A stretch of DNA of 64,000 bases from Ottelia alismoides (GCA_037367405.1 JAZKJV010008261.1:1612001-1676000), one strand, 5' to 3'. Counted from the stretch's first letter, positions 36,324 to 48,506 are shown. The notes: generated by a model not told the origin, from the sequence alone. Translations and numbers: made by a program.

Positions 36324-36707
36324 GGGAAAAGGGAGTATGCTCCTTAGTTGTAGCTAACTTACATGCTTCCACCCCTTTTCCCTAATTTTTTTATTTTTTT
36401 GAATGAAACCTATATGAATTTAGATCAGAATATGTCGCCAAGGTGCCATTAAAAATTCGACTTGATTCGAGACTTCTATCCCCTCCATCCAGACTGTCAA
36501 ATTTTAACGGTATCAGAATTGCTGAAATTGACCCCCTTCAGATGGAGGACATAGGAGTCTCTGTTTCTGACGAAATTGGAATGACATGTTCGGAGGATAT
36601 AGTTATGAATTTACATATTTTATTTTCCAAAAAAATAAAAAATATAGGGAAAAATAGAGGTGGGAGTAGCCAATTGGCTACACCTAGGGAGTAGTCTCCT
36701 TTAACCC
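36324..36707. mobile_element. Inverted-repeat MITE, copy B, adjacent to copy A
   Basis: 384 bp starting GGGAAAAGGGAGTATGCTCC and ending GGAGTAGTCTCCTTTAACCC-like (36684-36707). It has the same internal layout as copy A (CCCCTCCATCCAGAC, GATGGAGGACATAGGAGTCTCTGTTTC). Only an 11 bp AT run separates A and B. B is much more diverged between its arms than A, so the two are of different age or B is under no constraint. Confidence 0.8.
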
Positions 36708-36729
36708 ATATATATATATATATATATAA
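36708..36729. repeat. (AT)n microsatellite
   Basis: TA dinucleotide run directly at the right end of MITE copy B. Confidence 0.9.
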
Positions 36730-38333
36730 TTTCTAAATATGTACCCAAATCAGTAGTTAATTGTTGCCATCAAAAATGCATAAATCAAAATTCGAAAAAT
36801 TCCTGCAATGGTATTGTTTTTGCATGTATTCATGGATATGTAAAAAATTAATTTTTGGTTATTGTTTTTCGATCATGAAACACGAAATAAATAATTTAAT
36901 TAACTAGAGAATTAAATTGTCAATCTTTCAAATTTATTTCACACGATTCCGAGCATGTTTGCCCTAGATATTCCATATTTAGTAGAGATGGGTCGGATGA
37001 TGATTCGATCATTAATTTTACTTTCTTAATGTGTTTATAATTCAATGAAAATCAAGGGAATTATGAATTTTTCATAACTAAATGGATGTTAATATTTATG
37101 AAAATATTTGATTAAACATTAATCATCATTGAATGATTGTTTCATGACAAAAACCCTCGTTTAACCTACAATAGTTGTAGGTCAACTTTTCCATGCAGAA
37201 CATGTTTACTTGTTATGACTAGAAATTTAGGATCTTTAAAAATATTTTAAGATGTCTAAGATTTCTAAGTGATTACTATATATGTATCATGTTAGTCACC
37301 AAGAGCAAGTGACCGATAAAACCTCTTAGTACAAGTTGTACCAATTATGTTATCTTGAATTGATTCGATGATGGTATCTAGATCGTAGATATGCTAATGG
37401 GTTATCTAATCGACACCCTGCACCACAGTGGAAGCACTCCCTATTAGGATTATCTGTTCGACTAGCTTGATCCGTTTTAAGGATGAGTGGCATGAGAAGT
37501 CTATGCATACGTTAAACAAATAATTGGAATAATACAACTGTACAATATGAGGGTGCATATTATATAGCAATATCAAGCAAATCCTTATTGTTTGTTGGTT
37601 GAATTGGATTTTTAATTAATTTAATATGATTAAATTAATTAAGAACCAATTAAAATAAATAATCTATTATTAATAGAGATGTAATTCCCTTAGAAGAATT
37701 AATTATGTGAATATGAGTCATAATACTTAATTAAAATTTGAATGAGATCTGGATGATCTTGTAAATGAATCCAAGGTCTCATGTCAAGGCGAAGGGTTCC
37801 ATCACCATGGATTCTATCTTAGAGACGCATATATGAAGTGATAACTCCTACATACAAGCGCACATGGATCGGACTCTTTGCTTCTCGAAAGAGTAAGGAT
37901 GTATTTTTAGTGACCCCAATATTGTTCTTCATATAATTGATGTGGTATTGGATTGTGCATACAAAGTTCTATTCCTTTTGACGGTTGAATAAATTAACAA
38001 TGGGTCAACATCATGTTAGGGGTTTTGGGCCCATGTGTTAAAGATCGAAATGGAAAATGCAAGTTGGACTTGCAAGTCGTAATGAGTTCCTACTTCTTTT
38101 TACCCAAGTTGTAATTTCTCATATAATTGGGATGTAACAAATGTGGAAAAGGAGACCCCAGATCTTGCTAGAGATACAACGTTAAGTATATCTCTTGCTT
38201 TGAAAGTTTAATAAAGGAATGAACTTTCATAAATGAAAAGGGAAGGCTAATTTGATTAAAAATCCTTAATCAAAGAATTAAATATGAATATATAATTATT
38301 ATATGTTCTAATATAGTGCATTCTCAACCTCAG
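36730..38333 (+). other. Copia leader, no gene seen
   Basis: The rest of the 2.6 kb stretch between PBS and gag. AT-rich, without a conserved ORF or repeat structure that I can name. Plant copia leaders are usually far shorter, so part of this could be another old insertion. Confidence 0.4.
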
Positions 38334-39215
38334 ATGGGAAATCTGTGAACCCGCATAGCAGCCTTATAGAGGTCAACCTGTTGACCGAACCGAATTATTC
38401 GAACCGGATCCGTAATTTGAAACATTTTCTTTCTAACAATTGTATTGGCTATTTCCGTACAAAGAATAAGCACAAAAACCCTACAACACTGGAAGAACTT
38501 AAGTACAATGAAAAATATGATGAAGATCAGTCATTGGCTAGATGTTATATTTTGGGGTCTTTGTCCAATGTGCTTGACAAGCAACATGTGGACATGGACA
38601 CATCCCACGACATAATGTTGAACCTCAAAGAGATGTTCAGTGATGTGAACCACACTTAGCGTTACAATATCATGAAAGAACTTATTCGCGGCAAGATACA
38701 GGAGCGAACTTCAGTCCAAGTGTACGTAATAAAAATGTTTAGTTATCTCTCAGAAATGGATACCATTGGAGCACATATGGATGCAGATATGCAATATGAC
38801 TTCATACGGTTATCTTTTTCCAAGTCTTTCAACAACTTTGTGGTATCATTACACATGAACAAGTTGAGGTTGACTAGTGTTGATTTAATGGATTCGTTAA
38901 AATTTACAAAAAAAATGTAATGAAGAATGAAAATCTCACTGGCGGTACAATGGTTGCATAGATCAAGGGTAGCACGGTTGGAAGCATGGGGCTCGGAAAG
39001 GTCCAGCCTAGAAGAAAAAGAAAAAGAGTCAATTTGTTGTCTCATCTTCTCATGCTTCTACACTGATAGCATCGAAGAAGATCGATGTTTGTTATCACTA
39101 CAAGAAGCTAGGACATTGGAAGAGTAACTGCCCAAAATACCTGAAAACCGTTGAGAAAGGTAAAGCCTCAGCATGTATAAAGTCTACGTTCATCATTGAT
39201 ATCAATTTTCTTGTA
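38334..39215 (+). pseudogene. gag: Copia gag, broken
   Basis: Nucleocapsid/capsid protein of the copia element. Frame 38345-38659 carries LLTEPNYSNRIRNLKHFLSN, the family's substrate-like LTG.NY..WK.NL start with the Trp lost, and ARCYILGSLSNVL. After a TAG it continues in 38672-38920 (RTSVQVYVIKMFSYLSEM). Another frame (39076-39215) has the zinc knuckle CYHYKKLGHWKSNC (CX2CX4HX4C expected), where the second Cys is Tyr. Stops at 38657 and about 38918 and two frameshifts make it non-functional. The start is placed near 38334, but the ATG there runs into a stop after four codons. Confidence 0.85.
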
Positions 39216-39780
39216 GGATGAGAAGCTAGTTGGATCATTGATTATGTGCTTTAGTTCATATATGCAGTTTGTTACATAAATTTCATGAAACTAGAAATCT
39301 TGATGAAGGGGAAATAGTCATTCAGATGTGATATGATGCAACTATTGCCACAGTCGTCATTGGGACCTGCAAATTATCATTATCTAGTGGGAGAGTCCTA
39401 GTACTTAAAGAGTATCTTTATATTTCAGATGTTAAAAGGAATTTGAAATTTGTATCTAAGTTAGTTAGAAATGGATATTCATTCTTATTTTGTAATGAAC
39501 TTGTCATATGGCGTTATGATAAATATATTGTGGATGGTATTCTAACTTCTGGTGGACCCTATGAAATGTGAATTAATGAATGTGTCATGAATGTAACATC
39601 CACTGATAGAAACCCTAAAAGAACTAGAGAGGACAGAAATCATTCGAACATGATTTGGCATCAAAGGCTTGGTCATTTATCTATTAATAGGATCAACAGA
39701 CTAATAAAGGATGGACCTTTAGATTTTCTACAGGTCCAAACTTTACCTACCTGTGAACATTGAATTTGAGGTAAAATGAC
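39216..39780 (+). pseudogene. pol: Copia protease and GAG-pre-integrase zinc region, broken
   Basis: The segment SWIIDYVL replaces the family's SWVLDTGS, so the catalytic Asp-Thr-Gly of the protease is gone. Downstream are GRVLVLKEYLYISDVKRNLK (39396-39455) and the integrase zinc-binding start IWHQRLGHLSINRINRL (39653-39703) with both His. The two Cys of the HHCC site survive only in part (TCEH then stop). Frames change at several points. Confidence 0.8.
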
Positions 39781-40590
39781 CAAAGCACCCTTTCGTAACA
39801 AGGTTATACAATGTGGGGGTATTCTTTACCTAATACATACCGATGTATGTTGTCCCCTCAGTACCGCAACTCGAAATGGATATCAATATTATTTAAAGTT
39901 TAATGATGATAATTCGTATTATGGGTTTATCTTCTTATTACATCGTATATATGAAACTTTTAAAAAGTTCAAAGAATTCATGGCTTCGGTTGAGAACAAA
40001 ATTTCTAGGAAGATTAAACCGATTCGAATTGACTGAGGTGGCGAGTACCTCTCAGATGAATTTAAGGAATATCTCAAAGAGAGAGGAATTGTATCCAATC
40101 TCACTCCTCCTAGAACTCCCCAACTAAATGGCGTTTTAGAAAGACGTGATAGGACCATCATGGACATGGTCCATTCAATGATGAGTAAAGCACATTTACC
40201 TTTAGTTTCTAGGGATATGCAATAAAGACTATAATATATATACTTAACAAGATTCCTAGCAAATATGTACCCAAAACCCCTCAAGAGCTTTTATTTGGAA
40301 CCAAACCCAGCATTAGACACTTAAGGATTTGGGGTTGCTTGGTCCATGCGAAGAATGTGGATGCAAGTAAGCTAGAATCTCGTGCTCGAGAGTGCTACTT
40401 CATTTGGTATGTAAAAGACGATAGTGGATACAAACTCTACAACCCTGAGATTCTAAAGATTTTTGTCTCTAGGTATGTGAAATTTATGGAGGATGACTTC
40501 TTTAAGAGTCGAGACAAAATGAAGTTAATGAACTCATTAAATCCACTAAGGATATTGCGCTTCCTAAACCAGAAACTGAAGATGTGAATA
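39776..40590 (+). pseudogene. pol: Copia integrase core, broken
   Basis: The integrase catalytic core is recognisable with IHTDVCCPLS (first Asp), IRID-stop-GGEYLSDEF (second Asp region; the conserved Arg codon has become TGA at 40036-40038) and QLNGVLERRDRT (catalytic Glu, 40120-40155). The linker WGCLVHAKNVDASKLESRAR (40331-40390) follows, then the YCFFIGY-like box (CYFIWYVKDDSGYKLYNP). A frameshift lies near 40215. The protein would have joined the element's cDNA to the host genome. Confidence 0.85.
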
Positions 40591-40699
40591 AGGATAAAAC
40601 ACATGTACCTCCTCAAAGGAGTTCGAGGGTAATTGCACCACCTGAAGTTAAGGATTCCATGGGTTAGGTGAAACTAACAATTATCCAACTTCATTTGAT

Positions 40700-41330
40700 G
40701 AAACACTCACCGAGCATGATATGGACAGATGGATGCTAGCAGTGAAGTCTGAAAGACTCCATGCACAAGAATGGTGTATGGACCCAGGAGGATCAAGCTA
40801 GAGGAGTAAAACCCATAGGGTGTAAATGGATCTTCAAGAGAAAGAGGAGACCTGATGGGAAGGCAGAGACCTTCAAGGCACGGCTCATAGCCAAGGGCTA
40901 CATATAGAGAGAAGGCATTGACTATTCTCTCCTATGGCTATGCTTAAATCCATCAGAGCGATGCTAACTATAATTGTATATCTTGACTACAAAATATGGC
41001 AGATAAACATCAAGACTGCATTCCTTAATGGATGTCGCGAGGAGGATATCTATATGGAGCATTCACAAGGCTTCATAACTGAGGAAGGCAAAGTATAAAA
41101 GATGAAGAAATCCATTTATGGTCTCAAACAAGCTTCTCATAGTTGGAACATCAGATTTGACGAAACCATAAAGAGTTATGAATTTATTCGGAATCTTGAT
41201 GAACCATGTGTATACAAGAAGCTTAGTGGGAGCGTCATTATGTTCATCATGCTTTACATAGATGACATCCTTATCATTGGGAATGATACATAGATGATGA
41301 CTAGTGTTAAGATCTAGTTATCTCATACCT
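40700..41330 (+). pseudogene. pol: Copia reverse transcriptase, broken
   Basis: Recognisable motifs in order: WIFKRKRRPDGKAETFKARL (40826-40887), AKGY, DYKIWQINIKTAFLNG (40983-41030, which carries the first catalytic Asp region; the expected DVKTAFLNG reads INIKTAFLNG, so this Asp is lost), KKSIYGLKQASHSWNIRFDE (41102-41163), EPCVYKKLSGS and MLYIDDILIIGND (41250-41288) with the YIDD active site intact. A stop (TAA near 41096) and frameshifts break it. Confidence 0.85.
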
Positions 41331-41399
41331 TCAATACGAAAGATCTTGTAGAGGCCTCTTATAGAAAAGAGGATTTTGGGATTGTCACAACATGGGTAC

Positions 41400-42510
41400 A
41401 TTAAGGATCTTGGAACGTTTCCATATGGAGAATTCCAAGAAAGGCTTCATTCCCTTGAGACATGGTATCCACCTATCTTAAGGGATAGTTCCTTAAAGTG
41501 TTGAGGATAAGAAAGCCATGGCTGGATGCCCTTACGCATTAGCTGTGGAAATCCTAATGTATGTCATGATGTGCACAAGGTCGGATATCTATCATATAGT
41601 TAGAGTGGTAAGTTATTACCAATGCTGCTATGGATAACAACAGTGGAATGCGATGAAGAATATCTTTAAGTATCTAAGACGGACGTAAGATTACATCTTG
41701 ATCTATGGATATGGTGATCTCCAAGTCTTAGGATACACAGATTTAGACTTACGAGGCCGAAGGAGGCTTCTGGCATAGGCACCGGGAAGATGAGGCCGGG
41801 AAGATGAGGGCACAAAAGATCTCTAATCATGCCATTTTAGAAGTTTCATCGTTTAAGCTTCACACACGCATTTTCTTCCTGAGGCGGAGCGCAGAGGCCC
41901 CGAAGGCGGGCCGGAAAATCTGCCCTCTTTATTCCGAGAACCTCATCAAATCCCGATCACTGAGAGGTCAGACGAGAATTCCGGCTCACTGAAAGTTCCA
42001 TTTCTCAATGAATTCCCAGAAAAATGCGCATTTCCAAAACAAGAATGAAAGCCAATCTGATATAGATGACCGCAAGTCAACTTCAGGGTCTATGTTCTTA
42101 TTGAACAGTGGTGTTGTGAGCTGAAGAAGTAAGAAGGAGGACACTACGACTGATTCAACAATAGAAGTTGAATACATTGCCGCATCATATGATGTAAAGG
42201 AGGTGGTGTGGTTATGCAAGTTCATCATGGAACTTGACATAGTTTCCTCTGATACTCCCATCCCGCTACTCTATGAAAAGACGAGAGCCATAGCTCAGGA
42301 AAAGGAACCCATGTGGTATCAAAAGAGCAAGCACGTGGATAGGAAATACTACATCATTTGAGAGATTGAAAAGTGTGGTGACATGATCATCACCAAGGTG
42401 GCCTCTGTCGACAATGTTGGTGGTCACCTTACCAAACATTTACCCCAAAATGTTTTTGACCAGCATGTAATGAGCATGTGTTTAAAGATTGTACCTGAAT
42501 GGTTATAAGG
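41400..42510 (+). pseudogene. pol: Copia RNase H region, split by foreign segment
   Basis: The end of pol. GYTDLDL (41730-41750) is the start of the RNase H box GYTDSDF, and its continuation QSDIDDRKSTSGSMF is found only at 42053-42097, after a ~300 base interruption. Then come TDSTIEVEYIAASYDVKEVVW (42150-42214), MWYQKSKHVDRKYYII (42311-42358) and VGGHLTKHLPQNVF ending near 42505. These match the family box order ADSTTEAEYIAA, HQKSKHIERRYH and DPLTKPLP. Confidence 0.85.
41751..42052. other. ~300 bp foreign segment inside copia RNase H
   Basis: Removing it restores the copia protein alignment (GACTT joined to CAATCTGATATAGAT). It is clearly richer in G+C than its surroundings, with GGAGCGCAGAGGCCCCGAAG and GGCGGGCCGGAAAATC near 41880. 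It has no terminal repeats or obvious duplication. The texture resembles plant mitochondrial intergenic DNA, which makes a nuclear mitochondrial insertion one candidate. I cannot prove this without a search. Confidence 0.6.
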
Positions 42511-42523
42511 GATAGTGGGGTAT
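42505..42523 (+). other. Copia polypurine tract
   Basis: ATAAGGGATAGTGGGGTAT immediately before the TGTTAG that starts the 3' LTR. Confidence 0.8.
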
Positions 42524-45107
42524 TGTTAGCCATGTGAGCCTGGGGTGAACCATTTCTACAATAAATGTTATGTAATCTTTGATATATCAATAAAGGTTAT
42601 TGATTATTTCATTCCTTGTCAGAGATTAAATGAATGAATGCACTTATAAGGTCCCTTAGTACAATTAGGGTTATGTACCATGGTCATCTTAATAATCATA
42701 CAGTTGTTGATTCAATGGTTGAATCATAGGGGTTGGTACTTGGATGATATCTAAAGAGTTAGATTGAGGACTCATCAAGTACCATTAAATAATTGTTAAG
42801 AAAGGATCTCCATCCTGAGAAGGAGATAGCAATCCTTCTCTAAAGGATGATGTTTGACCGACCTCTTGATGCAGGTCCTCCACATAGGAATAGAGATTTG
42901 GAGGTATCAGATAAGTTAGGTCAAAGAGTTGACTTAACAAGATCAACATAACCTAGACCTATACTGTATGTTGTAACAAGATAAGCACATATCCTCTGAC
43001 CATAAACAGATGTATTACTATATATCTAAGTAGGTACATTATGTAGACCATTAGGTTGATGACCAAGTCAAGGTCTATACACCGGCGAGCTAGTGTGCAT
43101 ATAAGGGCATGTGAGTAATATGGTCTCTCATAGGGATCATACAAGCTCACTACTGAACCGAAAGACATGAGCTCCCTCATGAGGCATTGGGACTGATCAA
43201 ATTCCATGCATGGTCGACTTGCATTGGAAGCATGACAAGAATTTGCATGTATGGTATATGTTTTTGGAAAGCATACGATCGATACCAAATCCCAATTACT
43301 TAATGAGAAACTTAATGATAAAACCTTGAAGAAGGCAATCGATATATGATCTAAAACTTCAGATTTATTCTAGGTCTTCTAGTTTACAAGATGTACATGT
43401 ATTGGGAATACTTGAGGGTGATGTGATCGTAAACGATTATATAACCATGACAATTCCATTATGAGGAAGTGATGAAACAGGTTTGGATTTTAGTGACTCC
43501 TCTCAGTACATCAGTAATAAAATCTTAGTCTAAGTGTTGGACATTGTTGTGAATGTGATTCAGATGCAATAAGGAGATTAGATTTACAGTTTGATTTAAT
43601 CAAACATCTTTGAGAGGTCCCATTTATCTGGATATGAGATACAACCTCAGTATCCAAGTCACTATACATGGAATGTACAATAACTCTGTCCTTATCTCCA
43701 AGTATCCGCAGAAAAAGAACATTATTCTTGAAAGAGTTCAAGAATGATTCCATTGTTGAAAATGTATCTGAACATTGGTGAATTGATGATTAAATGTGAT
43801 TAAATTATAATGAATAATGTGAATGTGATTCATATTATTTGGATATATGAGAATAGTCATCTGAGATAATTAAATATGATTCATTATCAAGGATATGGTT
43901 AATGTGGATATTACTATCTATAATAATCATAAATATTATAAATGTGCTTATAATATGTTGAAATGTGATTTATAATATGTTGGAAAGATTTAATTGTAAA
44001 TAGTATTTACGAATTAAATGTTGATATGAAGTGGATTCACATTGAATTATTAATTTTAAATGCAATTTATATTTTATATTGTATGAATATGATTCATGAT
44101 TTTCAATAGCATAATTGAAATTATCACAACATAATTTGGAATTATTTTGGTGAATAATTATGCAACAAATGTTGTTGCACATGTGGAATATTTATTGAGA
44201 TATGAGATCTCACAAAATTGAAATGAGACAACCACCTTCCATACATAGAGGGTGGACAACCACATTGAGTCCTATTTCAATGTGGTCATCCACTCTATGA
44301 AAGGAAGGAGGCTTGCTCTCCTTCCATTCATTCCACATATTGATTTATTTTAATTCAAATTAAATCATCTTGATGAGTATTCAATATATTAAATTTATTT
44401 TAAATTAATTATTTTTTATTGCAAATTTATGCAACAACATCATGGCCATTGATTGAAAGCAAAAAATGATTTACACCCTTGATTATGTGTGCACATGGAT
44501 TGAGATCCATGGACATCCAATATGTTATAAAAGAAAGGCTAGGCCTAGCTCTTTCTTTGCAACATAAATTACAAGAGCAATAACTCTCTCTCTCTCTCTA
44601 TTCACATACATGCCTCCTCTCTCTATCAGTATTGTGGCCATCATATTCACCTAGAAAGCCTCGCAGTCATCACGACGCTGTTGTGCTTCCAGATCGACTG
44701 CTCGTGGATCTCCTCCTTCTTCGTGCATCTTTCTCGTGAGGAAGGCTATCGATTTCGTGGGACAAAATAAGAATACTCCGTTCTCGAATTCAATTGGGAT
44801 TGTTGGAAGCACGCATCGCATCCACGTGTGCGCAAGTGCATCATTCGTTGGATCGGGGTTGATATAGGATGTCTCTTCGCTTAGAGACATAAGAGATCGT
44901 AAACACGCTTCAAGAGGTGATTCTATTACTCTTTTGTAATCTTGATGAAACAATGTGAGAATGCTTCCAATATCATGTGATTCCATCTTTATAAAAAAAA
45001 TTTAATTTCCATTGCCTCGAGCAACTAGTATGACTAGTCATTCTTGATCGCATGTGATGTGACCTTCACTCTTCCATGATGCGTTGAGGCCTAAACCCTA
45101 GCCTTCA
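42524..45107 (+). mobile_element. Copia 3' LTR (2584 bp)
   Basis: TGTTAGCCATGTGAGCC ... CCCTAGCCTTCA, the only unbroken full LTR of this family on the plus strand here. It served as reference for the split 5' LTR, the solo LTR at 20085-22565 and the fragment at 62245. It contains a (CT)n run (44583-44600) within the likely R/U5 side. Confidence 0.9.
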
Positions 45108-45112
45108 GGAGG

Positions 45113-47293
45113 CTCTCTCCAAGAACAAGGAAGAGACTCCTCCCCACTGACCTTTGATCTTTGATTCTGCTCAACTCCGCCATACTCCTACCTTGCTGAT
45201 GGGCTATTCATGGTCTTGGGAGTTCTTCGCATCTGCAGGGGTGCTCCAAAAGCTATGGGCCTCGTCAGAGGAGGCCAGGAGGGGGTTTCTTCTCCGATGA
45301 CCTAGGAATTAATTTCCCACATCGATCGAATGTCTAGGTTCTCCTTCTAGACCCAATTCCTGCACAAAAAGATAGATAGGTTCGAGAGAGTTGCTCTTGA
45401 CCAGTTTTGAAGATGCCAAGCACACGTTAATGGAGGGGCGGTGAGTCTCTGGCGATGCGGCTGAAGTGGATCTTGAAATCTCATTCTGTGTGGGTTTTAG
45501 ATGATCTCAATTGGGGAAAATGATGAAGAAGTAAGGGGGAAGATAATGAAGTGTTCAGGAGAGTCAAGAATAGTCGGAGTCTAGTGCTCCAACAAACTAC
45601 GAGTTGGCTAATTAAAGCTAACCTAACAGGAAATTAAGCTAAACAAACATTGAATCTATGCTATGAATGGACAATACAAAGCAAATTAACCTAAAACTAG
45701 GCCTTAACAGGGTTACCTGGAAATTGGGAACCTCACCTGAGCGGAGCTCCGATGATGGCTGGATCGCAACCTTCCTCGTCCATATCCTCGCTGATAGGGC
45801 TGGGGAACTCTTGTTGTCACCAAAGGCTCGACCATAGAGGCATTTCATTGGGGTTATTGTGGCAAAATATGGATCAAAAAACAAAAGTTGGGTAGGGATC
45901 TTATTTATAAACAGGATGATAGACGACTTTGGGCTGGAGGTTGCGTGAATATGATTGGTGTTGGTGAAGCCTATGGAGGGGGCGTGAAAGAGGGTTGAGG
46001 GAGGAATAGGACAGTGGGTTGCTCAAGGAATAAGAGTGCATGGAGAATGCATGGTAATTTGGAGAAGAAGGTGGGTCACGTGCTCTGACAAAGTCAGGGG
46101 TGAAGGCAGGGAAATTGACCCGAAAGTCAACAAAAGAAAGGACATTATTGGTCCATGTCATCCCAATAAGATAAAACTGAAATAGAAGATAATTATTAAT
46201 TCAATAATAAATAAGATATTATTTTTATTAATAAAAACACTAAACATGAAGAATGCTTCTTATTTTTTAAACTATTTTATTATGATTTTTATTTATTTTT
46301 AAAACTTAATTTATTAGGTGTTATTTTTTACATGTATATATATAGGTATATTTACTTGTATTTGGTGTATTTTATTTTTTGTATTTTTAATAATTAAGAT
46401 CCTATTTACATAATTATAATATAATTAAATATATTTTCATATTTTTTTATTTTCTGATTTCATTTATATACATAAATAATTGGTTGTATGTACATTAAGA
46501 TATAGTATACCTATATATTATAATGTAGTATTCATTGTAATGTTAATTTAATAGTTTTATTTTATGTTTATATTTTCAATATTTCTCAAATAATATATAC
46601 AATTATCTAAAATATAATGAGAGTAAAATATAAAGAATAAAATATGTGAATTTTATATACAGGTACACAGTATAATAGTATCCTAGAAAGCCGACTTCTG
46701 TATCTTAACTCCATTTCTAATGAAACTACATTTATTAAATGGATAATTTAATTTGTAATACAATGGAGGTGAGTTTCGTTCAATTTGATTTCATATGGAA
46801 ACGGTATTAATCTGTGAAATCTGATTTGTGGCTTTTTCATATTTGTATCCCAATTGTAATATACATTATTTTTATTGGCAGTTATTTTTGTAAATTTCTA
46901 TATATTATTATGTAAAAGTTTCATGTTGAAAATTGTATTATTTAGAGTGTGTAAAATAAATAATAAAATAGATCAAAAATAGTTATTTTCAGAAAAGTAA
47001 TTACGGTTTTATATACATTGTTTGGCCCTTATCTTCCCATACTTTATTTCTTATCGACCAAATCTATATTGACTTGGTCTCGGGGTTCTATTTCATTCAG
47101 TGTCTTTGATACTTCATTTATTTTCCTTTTCTTTTCTTTATTCTTTTATTTTGAATTTAAATACAAATATTTTATGTATTCATTATAGATGAATAATGCA
47201 TGTTACTTTGCACAAGTTATTGATATATCGTGTGTTTTGATAGGAATTTAAATAAAAATGGAAGAATAAAGGTAGATGAATGGCTACTCATCA
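45113..47293 (-). mobile_element. Ty3/gypsy 5' LTR, 5' part
   Basis: The minus-strand start is TGATGAGTAGCCATTCATC (47293). It runs down through GACCAAGTCAATATAGATTTGGTCG...AAAGTATGGGAAGATAAGGGCC (47029-47090), an AT-rich zone, a G+C-rich leader with TATA box (45902-45909) and a donor-like CAG|GTAACC (45717). It ends at the copia target site. The other half is 27359-28952. Confidence 0.75.
45902..45909 (-). promoter_or_regulatory. LTR TATA box
   Basis: The minus strand reads TATAAATA, about 187 bases upstream of the donor-like CAG|GTAACC at 45717. Confidence 0.55.
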
Positions 47294-47299
47294 ATACCC

Positions 47300-48090
47300 T
47301 TAGCCGAAACCTCATTACCCAAACCCTAGAATTATCAAGGTGTTCCACAAGTTCATAATATGAATTATAGGATTTTTAAAGATATGTGCCATTTTTCAAA
47401 AAAAATAATGGCGCATGTGTGGGTTTCTTCAACACTACAAGAAGAATCATGCAAGATAACCATATATCCCCATTCCTATTTAAAAATACAATGAACATTT
47501 TGGATGGGATGCTCCAAAATTTAATAAAGTCCAACTACACATTAAACGCTTTCGTATCACAAGATCAGACATTATGATTACTAACATCCTATTTGAAGAT
47601 GACATCTTGATCTTCATAAAATAGGATGAAAAAGCAATCCAATGTCTTGGCCTTACACTTGGAACCTTCTCTTATATATTCACCATATAAATAAACAATA
47701 ATAAATCTTCAATACACTGTCAAAACCCATTTAAAGAAGAGAAAGCATGAGTAGCATCAACCTTAGGATGAAATTTGGATGATTTTCCGATTGCATACAT
47801 TAGAATCGCACTCTCACCTAACCCCCTAAAATAAATAAACTAACTTTAAATTATTAAAAAAAATCCAACAAGCTTGAATGTTGGAAACCTAATAATCTAT
47901 TTCTCCCTTCGTGTATAGCCCTTCTAACCTGATCCCTTACCCCACAAACCGCACACCTTCTTACCTCATTGAAACTACTAGCAAAGACTACTAAAGATAT
48001 CGATAAAATCTAGTAATACTTTTCATGTCATGCCAATACCATTGAGAAATGAAGACATGAAGCTGGGCGGGGTAACAATTATTGGCTAAA
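47300..48090 (+). pseudogene. LINE reverse transcriptase remnant
   Basis: Plant L1-type retrotransposon piece. The frame 47386-47577 contains ISPFLFKNTMNILDGMLQNL, matching the (GD)PLSPFLF...M..L..ML box of LINE RT. After a shift comes ILFEDDILIFIK with FEDD in place of the FADD active site (about 47589-47620). Then DEKAIQCLGLTLGTFSYI matches the family's DE.SI..L...L..FS..SG. Weak continuation to 48090 (LDDFPIAYIRIALSP) matches the LG....FP..YLG.PLSP box. Both ends are missing, so no poly(A) tail or target duplication is visible. Stops occur in all frames. Confidence 0.75.
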
Positions 48091-48506
48091 GAAGAATGAT
48101 GGTTGGATGAAAATTAATTTATGCTCGCATAATATTGGATCAAGATAATATGAAAAAGCATCCTCCCTAACCTCAAATATTATTAGAGCATAAAACAACA
48201 GAATTGTCATGATCTCACTGAATGACAAGAACAAACAAAAAGACTCCAACTTATGATGATATGTTAAGATGGGATCCATGAAAATAAGAGATGCATGATA
48301 TGAAGAGGTTATATTTGGAAGACACTAACTACTTTGGAATGAAAACCCAAATAGAGAATGGCCCCCAAAAGAAATAAAAATACCACCCTACTCAAGGGTG
48401 CAACTCCCTAACGTCCCATGAAAATCGGTTCAAGGCTCTTAATGACAAAATGCCCAATAATAAAGGAATACATGTGACAAGCCTAAAAACACAATACAAC
48501 AAAATT

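Larger units (their letters stand above)
28958..45107 (+). mobile_element. Complete but decayed Ty1/copia element (16.15 kb with nested insertions)
   Basis: Flanked by a perfect 5 bp duplication GGAGG (28953-28957, 45108-45112). The termini are TGTTAG at 28958 and CTTCA at 45107. Order: 5' LTR (28958-29889 and ~34164-35750, split by a gypsy fragment), Met-tRNA-type PBS (35752), a 2.6 kb leader holding two MITEs, gag (38334-39215), protease-integrase-RT-RNase H (39216-42510), PPT (42505-42523) and 3' LTR (42524-45107). Without the gypsy insertion it is about 11.9 kb. The two LTRs differ visibly and all domains have stops, so it is old. It inserted into the minus-strand gypsy LTR whose halves flank it. 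Confidence 0.9.

Noticed and set aside
47432..47455. CACTACAAGAAGAATCATGC as a CACTA transposon end
   Set aside because: It falls inside the LINE reverse-transcriptase alignment (positions of the GLRQGDPLSP box). A similar TCACTACAAGAAG at 39090 is inside the copia zinc knuckle. No partner terminus or 3 bp duplication.
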